From Tetrapyrgos nigripes (lineage: Eukaryota > Basidiomycota > Agaricomycetes > Agaricales > Campanellaceae), in NCBI GenBank assembly GCA_013368315.1, contig JAACJM010000102.1, positions 62,001 to 126,000 on the forward strand: 64,000 bases of DNA, in the 5' to 3' direction. The notes under the pieces are model-generated. The model was not told where the DNA came from and did not search any database. It saw only the letters and a program-made list of their open reading frames with translations. The translations under genes were made by a program, and so were the position numbers. This document shows positions 32,101 through 45,664 of the stretch, in pieces. Position 1 is the stretch's first letter. Each line of letters begins with the position of its first letter.

Positions 32101-35100
32101 AGTATACCCGTCTCAGCATAGCGTTACGTCGGGCCTAGATCAACATGAAACAAAGATGTAGCCAAGCAATCATACTCACCTTCAAGTACCTTGCCCAGCA
32201 AAGATGGTGACGAGTGCTAAAGACATAAAGGCAGTAGTCAATAGAACATCTGAGTCGTGCAAACGACAGGAATATGGGCTGTGAGAAGCTATTACATCGT
32301 ACATGCATCACTATTCCACTGCGGCCGGTACATACCCTCGTCCTATCTGAGCTGGCGCAGTCGTGTTTTGTACCTCTCACTGGCCCATTCTAGGTCATAA
32401 AGTTCTACACCTCCTCTCTTCCCGACATGGAGGGATAAAAACGGGTTCAGGGACCTACAGCTTTATACATGTCTAAAGTCGCCCGGCGCGTAGCTGGACT
32501 GCTGGCCATGGGAATTTGCTTACCCATAATTTGTCAATACTGCTGACAGTGCTGTATCAGATTCTTGGTGCTATCCAAGGTAATACACTCCTCCTGGAAG
32601 TGGTTGATCCCGGGACGATGATGTACTACTTATTACCTACTACGTACATCGGGACGCCTCCCGGACTCCCAGCGTATCATATATGGTCCTAGCCCGGGTA
32701 ATACACTCCTCCTCCTCCTCCTGGTGGCCAAGTCCAACCAAGTTCCAACTCCGTCCTTCTCATCCATCGTAAGCCCACCGGTTGCGGCTCAGGAATCAAG
32801 TCTCGGCTCTCTGATCAGTTAGTTGGTGCTCTCATAGGACATAGAAGTGCCGCAAAGGATTCAACCGCTATTTTTCGACCAACTGCTTGGCTGTATCTTT
32901 TTCCTACGCTTTTGTTGGAGATCAGTAGTCACTGTGCCAGTCTATGTGAAGATGAAGCCAGTCACGCAAGATCTGCTACTAATCTATGCGCAATCTCTTC
33001 ACTGGCTTTGGTCCTCTCGGTGACAGGAATACCGAGGAGCCGAATCGAGAGGAGTTTGCACGGAAGTGGCACTATGAACACACTGTCGTTGATCTCGTAA
33101 CTCTTGGGCAACAAACTATAGCCGTATAAGTATGTGCATTGTGCAAGCTGCAGGTTCCATACGATCTGATGCACGGCCAAGCTCCGAAAACTGAACAAAA
33201 TTTCAGCGATTGGAAGAGTTTGACCAAGGTTCCTCTAGTTCGGCTAAAAAAATCTCTGACCATCAATAATTATTTTCTCAAATGTTGCTGCATTCTCTGG
33301 AGCACCTGCCCATTATCGATGGCAGGTAGCTGTAGGTTGTCGGTGTGCGTGCTTTATCTCCTTCATAAGCGCAAGCTCAGACTATTTATTGCTTCGAAAT
33401 TCGACGACGCATGTCCCAATGATCGTGGGGCGCTATGCTCAGGTGCCTTAACGTGAATTTCCTAGTACTATTACAGTCCTTCCAAACGTTTTACTGAGCA
33501 GTTCAATCAGTGCGTCGCGAACACAGAACCCTTTACATACTCATGCTTCCACTTACCTGGCAGAGATCTGGTCTCGTTGTAATTTTCTCGTCATTCTTGT
33601 CCTATCACTCAGGTCACTGAGATCAGCTTAAAGCTCAGGATGCCTTGTTAAGTTTGTCTACCTTCGAGAGATAAACCCCTGTGTTTGTTTTCCTTAGGCT
33701 CCATGATGATGATGTGGCCACCAGCAATTCAGGTGCCTTGATCCTTTACCCTCAAGCTCTCTTTCAGCTATTTCGCGGGAAGACTCGGTCATAGTGGCCC
33801 ATCGCGCACAATTTGACTGTAAGCTCCTCGCTGTTTTATCCGATCTCAAGTTCACTGTCTTTCAAATCGCGCACAGGCACAAACCGGTTATTCATCCTCA
33901 AATTTAGGCTACTTGATGAATATCTAGGTTTGGACCCTCAAAAAGTTCGCGGATTGCTTCCCAGTCACTAAACAACTAGTGGTGCGTCAATTTACGGAAT
34001 CGCTTATACATACCTTATCTGAAGGAAATTCAAGTCGCCTGAATACTTGTCGGTTTTACATTCCTGTTGGCCTCAATCATTCAAGATTTTAAAGACCGGT
34101 GAGAGACCGAGTCTCACTGAACCACAGTTAGGCGTTCAAGCCACTACGGCTACTCTGTTCCAATACATGTACTCCTTCGTTTCCGCAATACTTATCGAAT
34201 GGATACTTTCCATTGACTTTGTGACATGCTAGCCTTGAAAAGCTTCCAACCCAGTCTGAGCTTGAATAAGTACACTACCTACAAGCACCGTGTCGATCCA
34301 CGATTTTTCGAGTCCTAGCCTTTCAATCCTCTCAATCGACTCTTGAAAATTCAATGGACTTTGGACGTTTGCAAAGTCGGAGAAGCAAATGCCTCCCAAA
34401 GGAATCTCCCCGAACTTGAGAACAATCCTGCTGAATCCTGGTACCTCGACCTCGACCCAGATCATAGCAACCCGGGCCCGGTGCCCGTATCGGTCAGTCG
34501 CCACGATAATTTTAAGTGGTCCCCTCGCCACGCCACTCAGATTCAGTCAAACCCAAGGCAAAAACCCAATCTCAATTCACGAGCTTTCATGAGACATTCA
34601 AGCGGAAATATCGGTCGAAAAAGAAGTTGGAATATTACTTGTTACTTATTTCACGTATATGGGCTCAATCGACTATTCAACGCCGCCATCATCGTGAGCA
34701 CGACCGAAGTCAGACTCACATCATAAACCGACGGTGGCCGTGGGCTATTCGACATCAATTGAATGCGGTAAAGCTTGAAGATGAGTGCAGGGACCGGGAT
34801 CTTGGTAGTAGTAAGAAGAAACTTTCTTTCCTTTCTTTTCTATTTTTTACAGAGATTTATTGGAATTTTTCTGATGATTCTTCTACAGCAGCTTCAGACG
34901 TACGTGGAACAGAAGGAACCTCTCGTACATACACTGTATTTAGTTTAGTGCGATTTTGGGACGCCGGACGGCGTTGCTGAACATTCGAACAGAAGAGAAT
35001 TCTGACGGTGACTGTCAGCGCCTCTGGTTCTCCAGATCTTCCATCACGAAGTGATCACCAAGGAATTATCAATTCGGATCCTCAATTGTCAGGTTTCAGC

Positions 35101-36602
35101 AGGTTTAGAGACTCGTGAGCGTCATGGAAGACCAGGATTAATGTACGCTTGGCATCACAAAAAGCAGGAGTTTTTCATATACTCAGTCTTCCGAAATGTG
35201 GGCGCTTCGTACGTACGTATTATTCACAAAATGGTGCTAAACTACATACTGATCAATTCAGTCCGAGTCGGCCAATGTTCTTCGAAGGCAGCGTAATTGA
35301 TTTCAGGAGTCCCACCTTGGCCACGAGTCTGTCCAAATTTCGTCTTTTTCGTCTCTTGAAAGTTGCCCTCAGCACACTTCTCTCCAATAGATGGACGTAC
35401 AGTTGGTCCTTACCGAGGCCCACAGAGAAGATTCAGAGCCAAATGTTGATTTCTCGCTATACGATTCAGATGATCTGGTGGCGTCAAAGCTGAGATCCAT
35501 TGTGCGCCTTAAGGTTAGATCTATGGTCTCCACGGCCTCGACCACTCAAACGTGTCGATGAACGATTTACTGGCATCCAACCTTCGGTGAAAAGCGTCAC
35601 TAGGATAGAATCGTTCCGTATACCGAATGGTAAAGTTTTCATCTTATGGTCACGGTGTTAAGGAATTAGTCTAACGCATTGCAATCCTTTTCCAAGCTCA
35701 GCTTCAGATTTATCTCTTCTCAGAAATGTGTAGACCTTCGGCTACTTCCTTGCCTCTGAGTCAAGACAGCGCCACGCATGTATAGACGATTTGAACTAAT
35801 TTCGAGGCATCTTCGAAGTTCTGAATGCAAAGATTCTGCGACAATAATTTCAATTTTAGGCGTTTATCGAAGGTCCATAAATCTTTTGCCCGTCAAGAAG
35901 ACGAATTCTGGAATTTGGCTGAGTCAGAAGCCGACGGGACCCACGCTGAAAGCAAGTGAAGGGCCTTCAACGTTCCTGTTCCAAACCTGTGATTATAGCG
36001 TACTCAAGCTCTAAAGAAAAGCTTCACACTGATGATACTATATGAACTAGAAACTCACACCCATAAATATCGAGCTTTGCGCAGTGCGAACGGGCAGTTC
36101 TAAACACAGGTGGCGCTAGCCTATCGTCTCCCTCTGGACATCCGGCTGCGCATCTATCACCTAATTATTCTCTTGGTGTTTCTTGGGTTCATCGTTCCCT
36201 CCTTTCCTGATTATGGGGTCCCAGGTACATAGCAAATTCCCAAGTTTGTTGATTGACGAAAGCCGCCCAGCTGAATACTAACAGGATGATCTTGGTCAAT
36301 TGCCAATATATTGTCACCTCCTTGGCTCTCCTTGAATGGTTGTTTGTAACGGCAATGGAGAATCTCTTGGCTCGTGCATCGATACGGCGGTGATATGGGA
36401 AAGCTGTTGAGTCTGACTGAGGCGTAGTTAGTACTTTATCCACTGACCGTTAGAAAAATTAACTTAGTAATTGATATTACGAGGTCGCCTCTTACCAGGA
36501 AATTTGCAATCGAGAAATAACAAATTCCAAACGACGATAAATCTCGATAAATCCGCCGACCTGGGCTTGCTGATGCATTGGCTCATGATAAGACGTTCTT
36601 TG

Positions 36603-36682
36603 GTACCGGTTAGCGCACTCGGGATGGTCGAGGTTCGATTTCAATTTTTGATTTTGGTCACTCGGCTATGTATACCCGGTGA
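36603..36682 (+). repeat. 80-bp inverted repeat, left arm
   Basis: Reverse complement of this stretch matches 38331-38411 almost throughout. Shared cores include accgggtatacatagccgag and gaaatcgaacctcgaccatc. The arms are about 1.65 kb apart. Confidence 0.85.
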
Positions 36683-38330
36683 TACGTTAGATGACGTGTC
36701 GCTTTGGTTACTGCCTTCATCGTCAATGCCCATCCTCCTCGACGTCAATGTGGATGTGAACGCCATCTAGCTCCTGCCCTCCTCTCTATTCGGTGCTAGA
36801 CGGCGGTGCATTGCCAACGCACAAGTACTGGGCTTTTGGCACTGCCGAAACCTGATCCGTGACTGTAGCCGCCGGTGAGTATCTTTTGCTAGGTGAAAAA
36901 AGTTGATGAGCGCTCATTACTTCCCTTGCAAAGCTCACAAACGGGTCTAGTAAGCTCAGTGTGAATATAATTACATGTAAGGTGATCTCTGTTATTTATT
37001 TCAGCTGCCTTTTAATACTACTCTTCGTCTTTGTCAATAGGTACCGTCTGTGGTCGAAATCCAGGTGCTCGGAGTCCTTAGCCAAGCAGCACCAGGATCT
37101 TGATCATTCAAGATCCTCCCACCATCTGGGCTTGTGTTGAACCGTGGTGTGGTCCGCGTTTACGGACTTGCCGTTTCGCCTAGCGATTGGGCAAAGTCGT
37201 TTCCGCGTGACCGGTAGGTGCATATCAACGACGACCTCGAGTATGCGTCCACACCTCGAAACGGTACTAAACGAACATGAGCGTTTGATAGCCCAAAGGA
37301 TTTCGTGTGCACAGTGACTATTACAGGACATGGAATCAAGTCCCCTGGTCTGTAAATACAGATTACTTTCTCCGCCATAGGTAGCCCGTAATTATACATT
37401 TTCTTTCTTTTTGAATAGTTTGATCTTCTGTGCGAGCTTTCCTCCAGTCAGGTACGTGGAGACAGCATGCACTTGTCGTGCTCTGACCAGCCTATCTGTG
37501 TGCATTTCGCTGTGAACCATCACTCACTTGCAACGGCCCACAGGGAACTCAGAAAATGTCTCATATAAGGTCTTGATTGTTGAATGTTCTATTAAAGATT
37601 AATCTCGGTGAGTGTCTGAATCATTTCATCGTTAGAGCTTGCCGTATTTAGAGTCGAGTCGAGACTTTCACTGAGATTTCCTTACTACAGTAAGAATTCG
37701 TAGAACCATGTGTATGTATTCCATGAGATTCTAAGTTTTATACAAGAAATGAGCACAGTCAATCAAGTTCGGTAAGGGAATCAAGCTCCAAAAGTTCGCA
37801 ACGGCCACCTTCAATACACTCATGAGCCGTGAGGAAGATGGCGATACCCTGCTCTCCATGATCTCCAACCCCGCTTCCACTGTCAGAAAATGCCATTAGG
37901 ATTCGGGAATGTTAATTACATTACAGCGTAGCCATCTATACTATCTGACTACATTCTAAACCTTCATCATGATAATATGCTGTAGATACTAACTCTGGAT
38001 TCCACTTGTCCTACTTAATTGTCTGATTGATTATTCTAACGTTGTGGATATGGTATTTTCTGCAATAAGCTCATTCATAGTATACATATACACGGACGGG
38101 AAGGAGTTGTGACTTTGAGCGGGAATCAGTGCTACCGCCGCCTCGATAGGGGCTCCCTTTCTAATTAGGAAATGCTTTGTCAGCTTCGGAGTAGGATTTG
38201 CAGTACCCCACCTGTAGGGGCTAGCTTCACAGGCTTTGGGTTTGCTCATTGTTTAACCTCCTCAGTCCGTGGTTCATCTCTTATACGTGTACAAGGCCTA
38301 GTCATCCTTCGACATTACCCTTCCGTCTGG

Positions 38331-38411
38331 TCACCGGGTATACATAGCCGAGTAACCGAAATCAAAAACTGAAATCGAACCTCGACCATCCCGAGTACGC
38401 TATACCGGTAC
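38331..38411 (-). repeat. 80-bp inverted repeat, right arm
   Basis: Partner of 36603-36682. Similarity ends abruptly at both sides of each arm. The enclosed 1.65 kb has no long open frame, so an autonomous transposase is absent. Confidence 0.85.
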
Positions 38412-39757
38412 GAATCCTTACGAGTCTCGACTCTCGAGTCTTCTGCCTCGCCTGGTCGGGCCGGGAGCTGATGGACTGATAACGTGATCTCTCATAGACC
38501 GCCTCAATGGTTGTGTACACTCAGTCCCTTACTTCCAACTACGCGAGCATCGAGGGACCTACCACAGCTACAACCAGAACAATCCATATGGCTTTTATCC
38601 AGAACAAGTGAGTCCATTTTACTAGATATGCCTTCTGGAGAAACGTTCTGAGTAGGGATTCTTGTAGTTAAATTAGAAATTCCCTTACCGGGCGCCCTCA
38701 AGATCTCAAGACCTCTTCAAGATTCTGATCCCGCTGGGATATGCAGTTCGATCAATTACTTCTCTCCGCTGGTTGGACAGTAGAGTAATCAGCAAAGATT
38801 CATACGAAGTGAGTGGTCAAACACGGCTCAAAACCTTTGCACTCACATTACCCAGCCTTTGTACACTGACCACCGGTCGTAGCTCTTTCCGCTACCTTGG
38901 CCTTAACAAACACTCTTGAGGCTGACTCTGAGGTTGAAATGATGGGTGGATTTCATCGTCCGCTCCTAGCGGCCACATCTTTCCTTTTGCTGGCATGCTG
39001 TGGGCTGAAATTCTGCAGATTAGGTGCGTCTGTCTCGTTTTGCCGTTGTACCAGTGTCTAATCAGTCTCGTCTTCTGCTGTCAGTAGCATTCTGTCGAGT
39101 TGGAGCGAAGGATCCCTGCGTCGGTTTCTGAAAGGATGAGATTGGGTTATTCGTGGTTCTTTGGCATCAGGTCTTTTCTCTCCGTGAGTTATGATTCTCC
39201 CATCAGTTTTACATGATATTCATGATCCACATTTTCAGCTATATGCACACTATGTGAAATGCCTTGTATGCGCGCAAGTCCATATCCTCACAGTTGTCTA
39301 CCATGCGTTTTACTCCAACGATGTTGCCCTTACCTGACTACAGACCCCCTTTCGTGACATTCATAGAAAAATCTACCAGTTGGGTACGTTTAAAACATCC
39401 CAAATTAACGTGGCAACCATTCCTCTGATACTCAAGTTGGTTGAGACGACGTCCTCTCCTTGGGGCTCTTGACTTTCTTCATCCATAATCGAGAACTCAG
39501 AATGACTTTCCTGTCTCTTTCCAATCCGCCTTTTCGACCCATCACCATCCCCATCTTCTCCCTTACAATAAAATTCCAAAATCCGTTTCGATTCACCTAA
39601 CTCATATGTTTACCACATTAATACAAACCAAAAAATCCTCATCTTAACTTCCATCTTATACTATAAAGACTCCTTGATTCTTCGCAGCACCTCGACCGTC
39701 CCCGACTCACCACAGAAAATTTATTCTGCCGTCTCCCCAGCACGACAGGATGAATAA

Positions 39758-39791
39758 ATTCCTCCTCCTCCTCCTCCTCCTCCTCCTCCTC
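39758..39791. repeat. (ctc)n microsatellite
   Basis: About ten consecutive cct/ctc triplets, upstream of the GMC oxidoreductase gene. Confidence 0.9.
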
Positions 39792-40195
39792 ATGGTCCGT
39801 GATGTGCTGTACAGAATTTATTCACGAAATTGACTGATCCGTCAGTCGTCGATGTTGTGAAAAGTGTATACACTTCGGCCTGTACGGATATGTCCGTAAT
39901 CACACCGCCCCACAGTACGGCCGTCATACTCCGGTGTGAGACGGCATGACACTGGAGGAGCTCGAGAGCAGGTTTCAGATATCTTTTCACACTTGGGACG
40001 AGCGCATTGCTGAAAACCGGTATTTTTTCTTTGGCCTAATATGAAGACGGATATGCGCTGACGTAAAATCGGACGTTTCTCCTCCGCTCAATATGATGAG
40101 TCGTCGGCTATGTCTTTTTGACCGCTGAAACAGAGCAGATCCTTAAAAGGATCTGCGGTCAGCATCTAAACCTATTCTCTATTTCCTCTTCCACC

Positions 40196-42509
40196 ATGTT
40201 CTGCAAGAGAACACTCACATTCTTTGCTTTGGTATCCTCAGTCCTCTCCGTTTCCTCCAAACGATTATCCGGTGTCTCAAAAGATGCCTCTTCCGCGGAT
40301 GGCAAGGAATTCGACTACATCATAGTCGGCGCTGGTCTAGGTGGCATCACCTTAGCTTCGCGACTCACAGAAAACTCTGGCATCACCGTTCTACTTGTCG
40401 AAGTTGGATCAGATCAGCGCCAGAACCCAGATGTTTATGATATCTACCAGTATCCTACAGCATTTGGTTCGGACAGAGACTGGCAATGGGATACAGATCA
40501 GGGAAGGGTTATCCATGGGTGAGCGGACTCGAAGTATAAAGCATCTGGAACATCTTTACTCACTGTTGGTTGGGCTTTACAGGGGCAAAACACTTGGTGG
40601 CAGCTCTTCCATCAACGGTGGGGCATACACTCGCGGATTGGCAGCTCAATATAACGCGTGGACTTCGCTATTGGAGGACTCGGATGCCAACTCGGGCTGG
40701 AATTGGGAAGGGATGTTCTCGTACATGAAGAAGGTAAGAATCATAAGTTTTTTACAACAATACTAATTGACGATATCTTTACAGTCCGAAGGTTTCTCAG
40801 CTCCCAATGATCAGCAGAAAGCCAAAGGAGCGCAGTCAAAGGATTCATATCACGGCACTAATGGTCCTCTTCAAGTTACTTTCCCCGATGAGATGTATGG
40901 TGGTCCTCAGCAGCCTGCCTTCATCAACACGATCACCAACCTTACCGGTATCAAGCATATTGCCGACCTCGCTGGAGGTCATGGGAATGCAGTATCTATG
41001 ACTCCACTGGTGAGTGGGTCTCGTGTTCCCGCTCTGTACGATATTTCACTTATCTCACACTCCTTTACTCTTGTCGTCCTAGACGATAAACTGGCATGCG
41101 GGAGATCATAGATCGTCTTCAGCTGAGGCCTACTTGACGCCTGTAGAGAGTGAAAGGACCAACTGGTTGACGTTGACTCAACATATGGTCACGAAGATTA
41201 CCTGGGCCAACGAAGGGAGCATTCCGCTCACTGCGTCGGGAATCGAGTTTGCTCCCGCAAAAGGTGGAAGCACTCGTTACACTGCAAAGGCCAGGAAAGA
41301 GGTTATTGTCTCGACTGGTGCTATTCAGGTATGATTGAATGTTGTTGCGTTCTCTATTGTAGGCCTGAATTAGCGCTAGACTCCAGCACTGCTTCAACTT
41401 TCGGGAATTGGTGACTCTGACCACCTTCAATCCCTCGGTATAACCACCCATATCGATCTCAAGACTGTTGGTAGGAATCTTCAGGAACAGGTGCGTGTTT
41501 CCGCTCTCCTATCTGCATATAAGGTCTTGACATCACTAACTCGCGTTTATAGACCATGAACTCCCTCGGTGCTGGCGGCAACTTCGACTGGGGAGGCAAA
41601 GGGCCGTCTAATGCGATCGCCTACCCCAGCATTTACGAAGTTTTCGGCAACAAGGCTTCTGACGCCGTCAGCAAGATCCAGTCAAACCTTACGACTTGGG
41701 CAAAAAGTCAAGCAGGTTCTGCGTTGAGCGCCAAGGCTTTGGAGAAGATTTATAACATTCAGGCTGGCTTAATCATTGATGATAATGCGCCGATTGTGGA
41801 GTTGTTCTATGATACTGGATTCCCCAAGTGTGTTCTGCCTTCACTTGTTGGATATAGAGATGAGTCTCTGACAGTTGTGTGTTTGTTGTTTCCTTCGCTT
41901 TCTCCAGGGCTATTGGAATCGATATGTGGCAGCTGCTTCCGTTCTCGCGAGGGAATGTCAAGATAAAGGTATGCATGCTTTTGACGGTTTTGCCAGATGT
42001 AAAGCTCACAAACCTCCCCAAGTCCACCGACCCCTTCACCAAGCCCGCCGTCACTGTCAATTACTTCTCCGTTGATTGGGATCTCGACGTGCAGATAGAA
42101 GGTGCTCGCTTGTCCAGGAAAATCATTTCCAGCCCTCCTCTAAGGTACGTCCTCTCATTCCTGTCTTTCTCTACGTAAGCTAACTATCCCATTCGTGTGT
42201 CCCTTCTCATGCAGTGGCCTCTCCACTGGCGAAGAAATCCCCGGCTCCGACGTCCCCAACAACTCTGCCACATCATGGCGTTCTTGGATCAGAAATGGCT
42301 TTTCTTCAGTCTCTCATCCCGTTGGAACTGCGGCCATGATGAAGCGTAGTCTGGGTGGTGTCGTTGACGCTCAGCTCAAAGTATATGATACGTCTAATGT
42401 CCGTGTCGTGGATGCTTCGGTGCTGCCGATGCAGATATCTTCCCATTTGTCTGCTCCGCTTTATGGGGTTGCGGAGAAGGCTGCGGATTTGATTAAGGCT
42501 GCACAGTAG
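40196..42509 (+). CDS. GMC oxidoreductase (AA3-like), secreted
   Basis: Nine exons, 40196-40518, 40583-40733, 40785-41009, 41083-41328, 41380-41490, 41553-41827, 41908-41968, 42005-42144 and 42215-42509, give 608 residues. The signal peptide is MFCKRTLTFFALVSSVLSVS. The FAD dinucleotide-binding motif GAGLGG is at residues 45-50, followed by the GMC signature GKTLGGSSSINGGAYTRG. Catalytic His545 lies in SVSHPVGTAAM and His588 in QISSHLSAPLYG. Members oxidise sugars or alcohols outside the cell, passing electrons to O2 (giving H2O2) or to quinones. The sequence looks closer to the glucose oxidase/dehydrogenase branch than to cellobiose dehydrogenase, as there is no haem domain. It could feed H2O2 or reductant to the AA9 enzymes in this window, but that link is inference. 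Confidence 0.92.
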
Positions 42510-44108
42510 GCTGAGGTACCAATTGTGCTACTTTGTTGGGACTCTTTGGAGGACGGAATCAGAGAATGAAAGGACTGAAAGTACGGAACGGAATGGTATT
42601 TAATACTACATACTCACCCCCCGTCGATCTTTCGCTTGCTTGCTTTTGGACTGATAATTATTTAGTAGCAACAAGTTTTATGTATTCACTAATCACACTT
42701 GTACGACTCTCACAACCAAAGTCCCCAGATCCCCAGACCATGCAACGTGCTGCAGCTGTTATGCAGCCCCGCTGTCGATCCTATGATTCCCACTGGCTTC
42801 ACATGTAGGGCCCCAAAAAATCCAACAGGCGGCATAAATACATCAGTTGTCCGACGTCGCGCTTTCTGTATATCTATAGTCCTAGTAGAAGAACGTTGAC
42901 TTGTGACTACAGGCGATGTACACCTCGATTTAGAGGGCATTGGAGCCACTGAATTTAAAATTTGGAATGTATTATGAAGACTGGTGCGTGGACATATCCA
43001 GGAACAACCCTAGGCCTGCGCAGGCTGAGCACGAGAAATGCTCGGCTCGGAGGCTATGAGGCTGAATGACTGGAATTCGTGCAGTAATCATCCAGAGACA
43101 TAAGAGACATTGACAAAGTAGTCTGAGTAAAACGATGTTGTCGTCATTGAGCAAGTCTTCTCGCGACGCTGCCGCCTTGATCACATACCACCACCATGCA
43201 GTCTGTTCGCCAGCATCTATCAACCATCATACTGTCACTTGCTCTACCATCGTTTTTCATCGAAAATTCCTTCAAAGACCGCAAGTAAGAGAGTTTCTCG
43301 ACATATCTGGTTTAGCGACGCGAGGACGACCGGGTTCTTTCCTATAAATTCGAGGGCCTTGCGCAGCAGGAGTTCTCTTCAAGTCCAGACAGCTCCAAAA
43401 TCAGCGTCTAGGGAAGGTGTCTTGGGCTAGTACAGACTATCCTGATAGGTGACGATGGAAGTGAGTGCAAGGTGCGCACATTCTCAATTCTCTCTAACGT
43501 CGACTGAATGCCCAACTTTCCAGACTTGGGGCTGTCAGACGTCTAGCTGCGAATTGTACTAGTCGGAAGATGACTATCTATGAGCGCTATGCCCCCAGAA
43601 CTGTATCTCATCTGTGCATATACCTTTCGTGGGAGTCGGTCTTTAGTCTCAAAGCCGTTCTAGCATCTATACTCTCGACGCGACAGGCACGGAGGTGAAG
43701 TTGGACCGCGACGTATGAGCACCGGAAGGCTATTCCAGTCCTTATCAACCTAGCCCGAGTGACAAGGACCGGACAGTGGTCTCCTAATGTCACTCTGTAC
43801 GGACGGCTAGGGCAGGCTATCATAGGCTATCATGCCAGATTAGATCTATTCTTTTGCTATTTTCGCGGCCATGATCCTCCGCACATGTCCTGTTAGAGCT
43901 CATCGCGGACCTTCAACAACGGAACTAGCAGTGCAAGATGTTTTGGATCCCCCGTGTGTTAATTCAGTGAGTGATTGTTTATCTAGAGCCGCGAGGTAGC
44001 TTGCTGATTCTCTTGTTCTCCCTCTCTTATACGCACTCTACGGTCTTCTAAGCTGACGCCCTGGTTCTCCTAGCTTCTGCTACCTGTGTTGAGCTCATTG
44101 TCAACGTC
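42510..44108. other. Intergenic region between GMC and glycoprotein genes
   Basis: 3' flank of the GMC gene and 5' flank of the next gene. I see no gene; the open frames present are short and do not extend through splice sites. Confidence 0.4.
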
Positions 44109-45664
44109 ATGTCTTCAAACACGCTTTTCCTGTCACTCCTCACTCTGGCTTCATCAAGTATGGTACACGCCCAATATAGTGCAACCTATCTTCCCTCCAA
44201 TGCACCACCAACAACAGAAAAAGGCCAGACGGGCACGAACAAGTGTGGCACTGATAGCAGCCAGACATCGATGTGTCAGAATGCGTACAGTGTGTTTCGT
44301 TCTTTCGTAGACCGATTTTCATGTTCTGAATTTGCGTCCCACAGTCAACTCGGTCGATGACTTTTGTATATGGGCTCCTCCTGAACCTGGTCCCAGTTCT
44401 GACATTGGGGATACTGAGGTGAGAGTTGTCCTTTTCTGGTTGGGTTGCTCTAACCATGTTGACGTTTTCTTTTCTTTCTATCTTTCCTTTTCCTCCTTAT
44501 ACATAGCGTATCGAAGTCGCCTGGTGTCTAAAATCTGGATATGGTACCCGTGTCATCCCGGATGGGACCATCCTCGGCGCTCACTTTGTCAAGACTCCGG
44601 ATTTCATCCAGGTGACCGGTGTAGGTGATTTGACGAAGATAAATGTTCCCAAGGGCGATGCAGGAGGAGAACTGGATCCTCATGGGGCCGATGGGAATGG
44701 TAAGGCTGTCGTTTCATCCTTTCTGGTTTGGGTTTGCTGACAATTCTTCTCATTTTTATCTTTCTAGGTAACCCTGTGGGTGGTTTAGTATTCTCAGATG
44801 CATACGGGGAACTACAGCAGATGTTTGAGTGGACGGTACGTATCCGGGTCCTACGTCGTCTTTGACGATTCTAGTACTCTTTTCATCCTACGATACTCAT
44901 TCCGTCGCTCTACATTTCCATCTCCAGAACTTTGTCTCAGACACTGAGTTTTGCTTCAGAGCTTGCAAGCCGGGAAGTGACATGGCTCCTACGTGGTGTA
45001 TGTCCTTGACCGTTCCAGCTTCATGTTTATGCAGTGCTTAAATCGAGTTGTTTCTTAGGTCAACATATCTATGACGAAATGGGTTGCACATGGAATATGC
45101 CAGCCAACTATGATGCGGGGATTTTTGAGAATTGTGAAGGAGATAGCGGTGAGGTGAGTATTTGGTGGTTCTACTCGTACTCTCTACTGTAAAGGGCTCA
45201 CTTTTTTTTCAATGCAGCCAATGGGCATCTACGGCGGATCAACCTTCCACCAAGGTGATGGTAATACACCAGCACCCCATCCAATTCCTTCATCTTCTCA
45301 ATGCGCAAAACTCAGTACCGTAGGCGATGGCGTCGCTGCTACGCCTGCTCCGCAAGGTTCCAGTTCCAGTTCTACTTCTGGTTCTGGTTCCAACTCTGGC
45401 TCTGGCTCCGGTACCTCAGCAACTTCCACCGGTGCCCCAGCCTCAGCGACAGGACGGAATGTAGCCAGTCCCAGTGGTTCTAGTAGAGGAAGCAACAGTG
45501 GTGGTAGCGGTACTGGTTCCGGCGCTGCACCTACCACGTCTCCGACAGGAAACAATGATAACGGTTCAACGTCAACGTTCTCTCAGGAGAGCCTCAGTCT
45601 CAGCCTGACGCTGAGTGCTGTGATGGTTGTGATCTCCGCTGCCTTTGGTTCCTTCGGGGTTTAA
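44109..45664 (+). CDS. Secreted, probably GPI-anchored glycoprotein (macrophage-activating-glycoprotein-like)
   Basis: Seven exons, 44109-44289, 44345-44418, 44507-44699, 44768-44835, 44928-44997, 45059-45153 and 45218-45664, give 375 residues. There is a signal peptide (LFLSLLTLASSSMVHA), and the mature part begins QYSATYLPS. Conserved blocks are DDFCIWAPPEPGP, VAWCLKSGYGTRVIPDGTI, TEFCFRACKPG and CQHIYDEMGCTWNMPANYDA. They resemble basidiomycete secreted proteins that databases often call macrophage-activating glycoprotein, a name with no known enzymatic function. After about residue 245 comes a Ser/Gly/Thr-rich stretch and then a hydrophobic C-terminus (LTLSAVMVVISAAFGSFGV) typical of a GPI-anchor signal. 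It is likely a wall or membrane-surface protein. The cysteine-rich core may be disulphide-bonded. Splicing was confirmed by phase at every junction. Confidence 0.85.

Larger units (their letters stand above)
31384..40195. other. 8.8-kb gene-poor region
   Basis: No intact gene could be built. It holds decayed coding sequence at 31565-32100, an 80-bp inverted repeat pair (36603-36682 and 38331-38411), and a short string ggtaatacactcctcct repeated near 32580 and 32697. A (ctc)n run lies near 39760-39791. Several open frames of 60-150 codons occur (for example 34229-34531 minus and 34516-34980 plus) but have no recognisable domain or splice support. The pattern suits old, eroded sequence, possibly including transposon remains. 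Confidence 0.45.

Noticed and set aside
34229..34531. 100-codon minus-strand frame in the gene-poor region
   Set aside because: It is open and has fair composition, but has no recognisable domain, no splice-supported extension and no homologue I recall.
45298..45555. Minus-strand acidic frame inside the glycoprotein gene
   Set aside because: It is the complement of the Ser/Gly stalk; low-complexity shadow.
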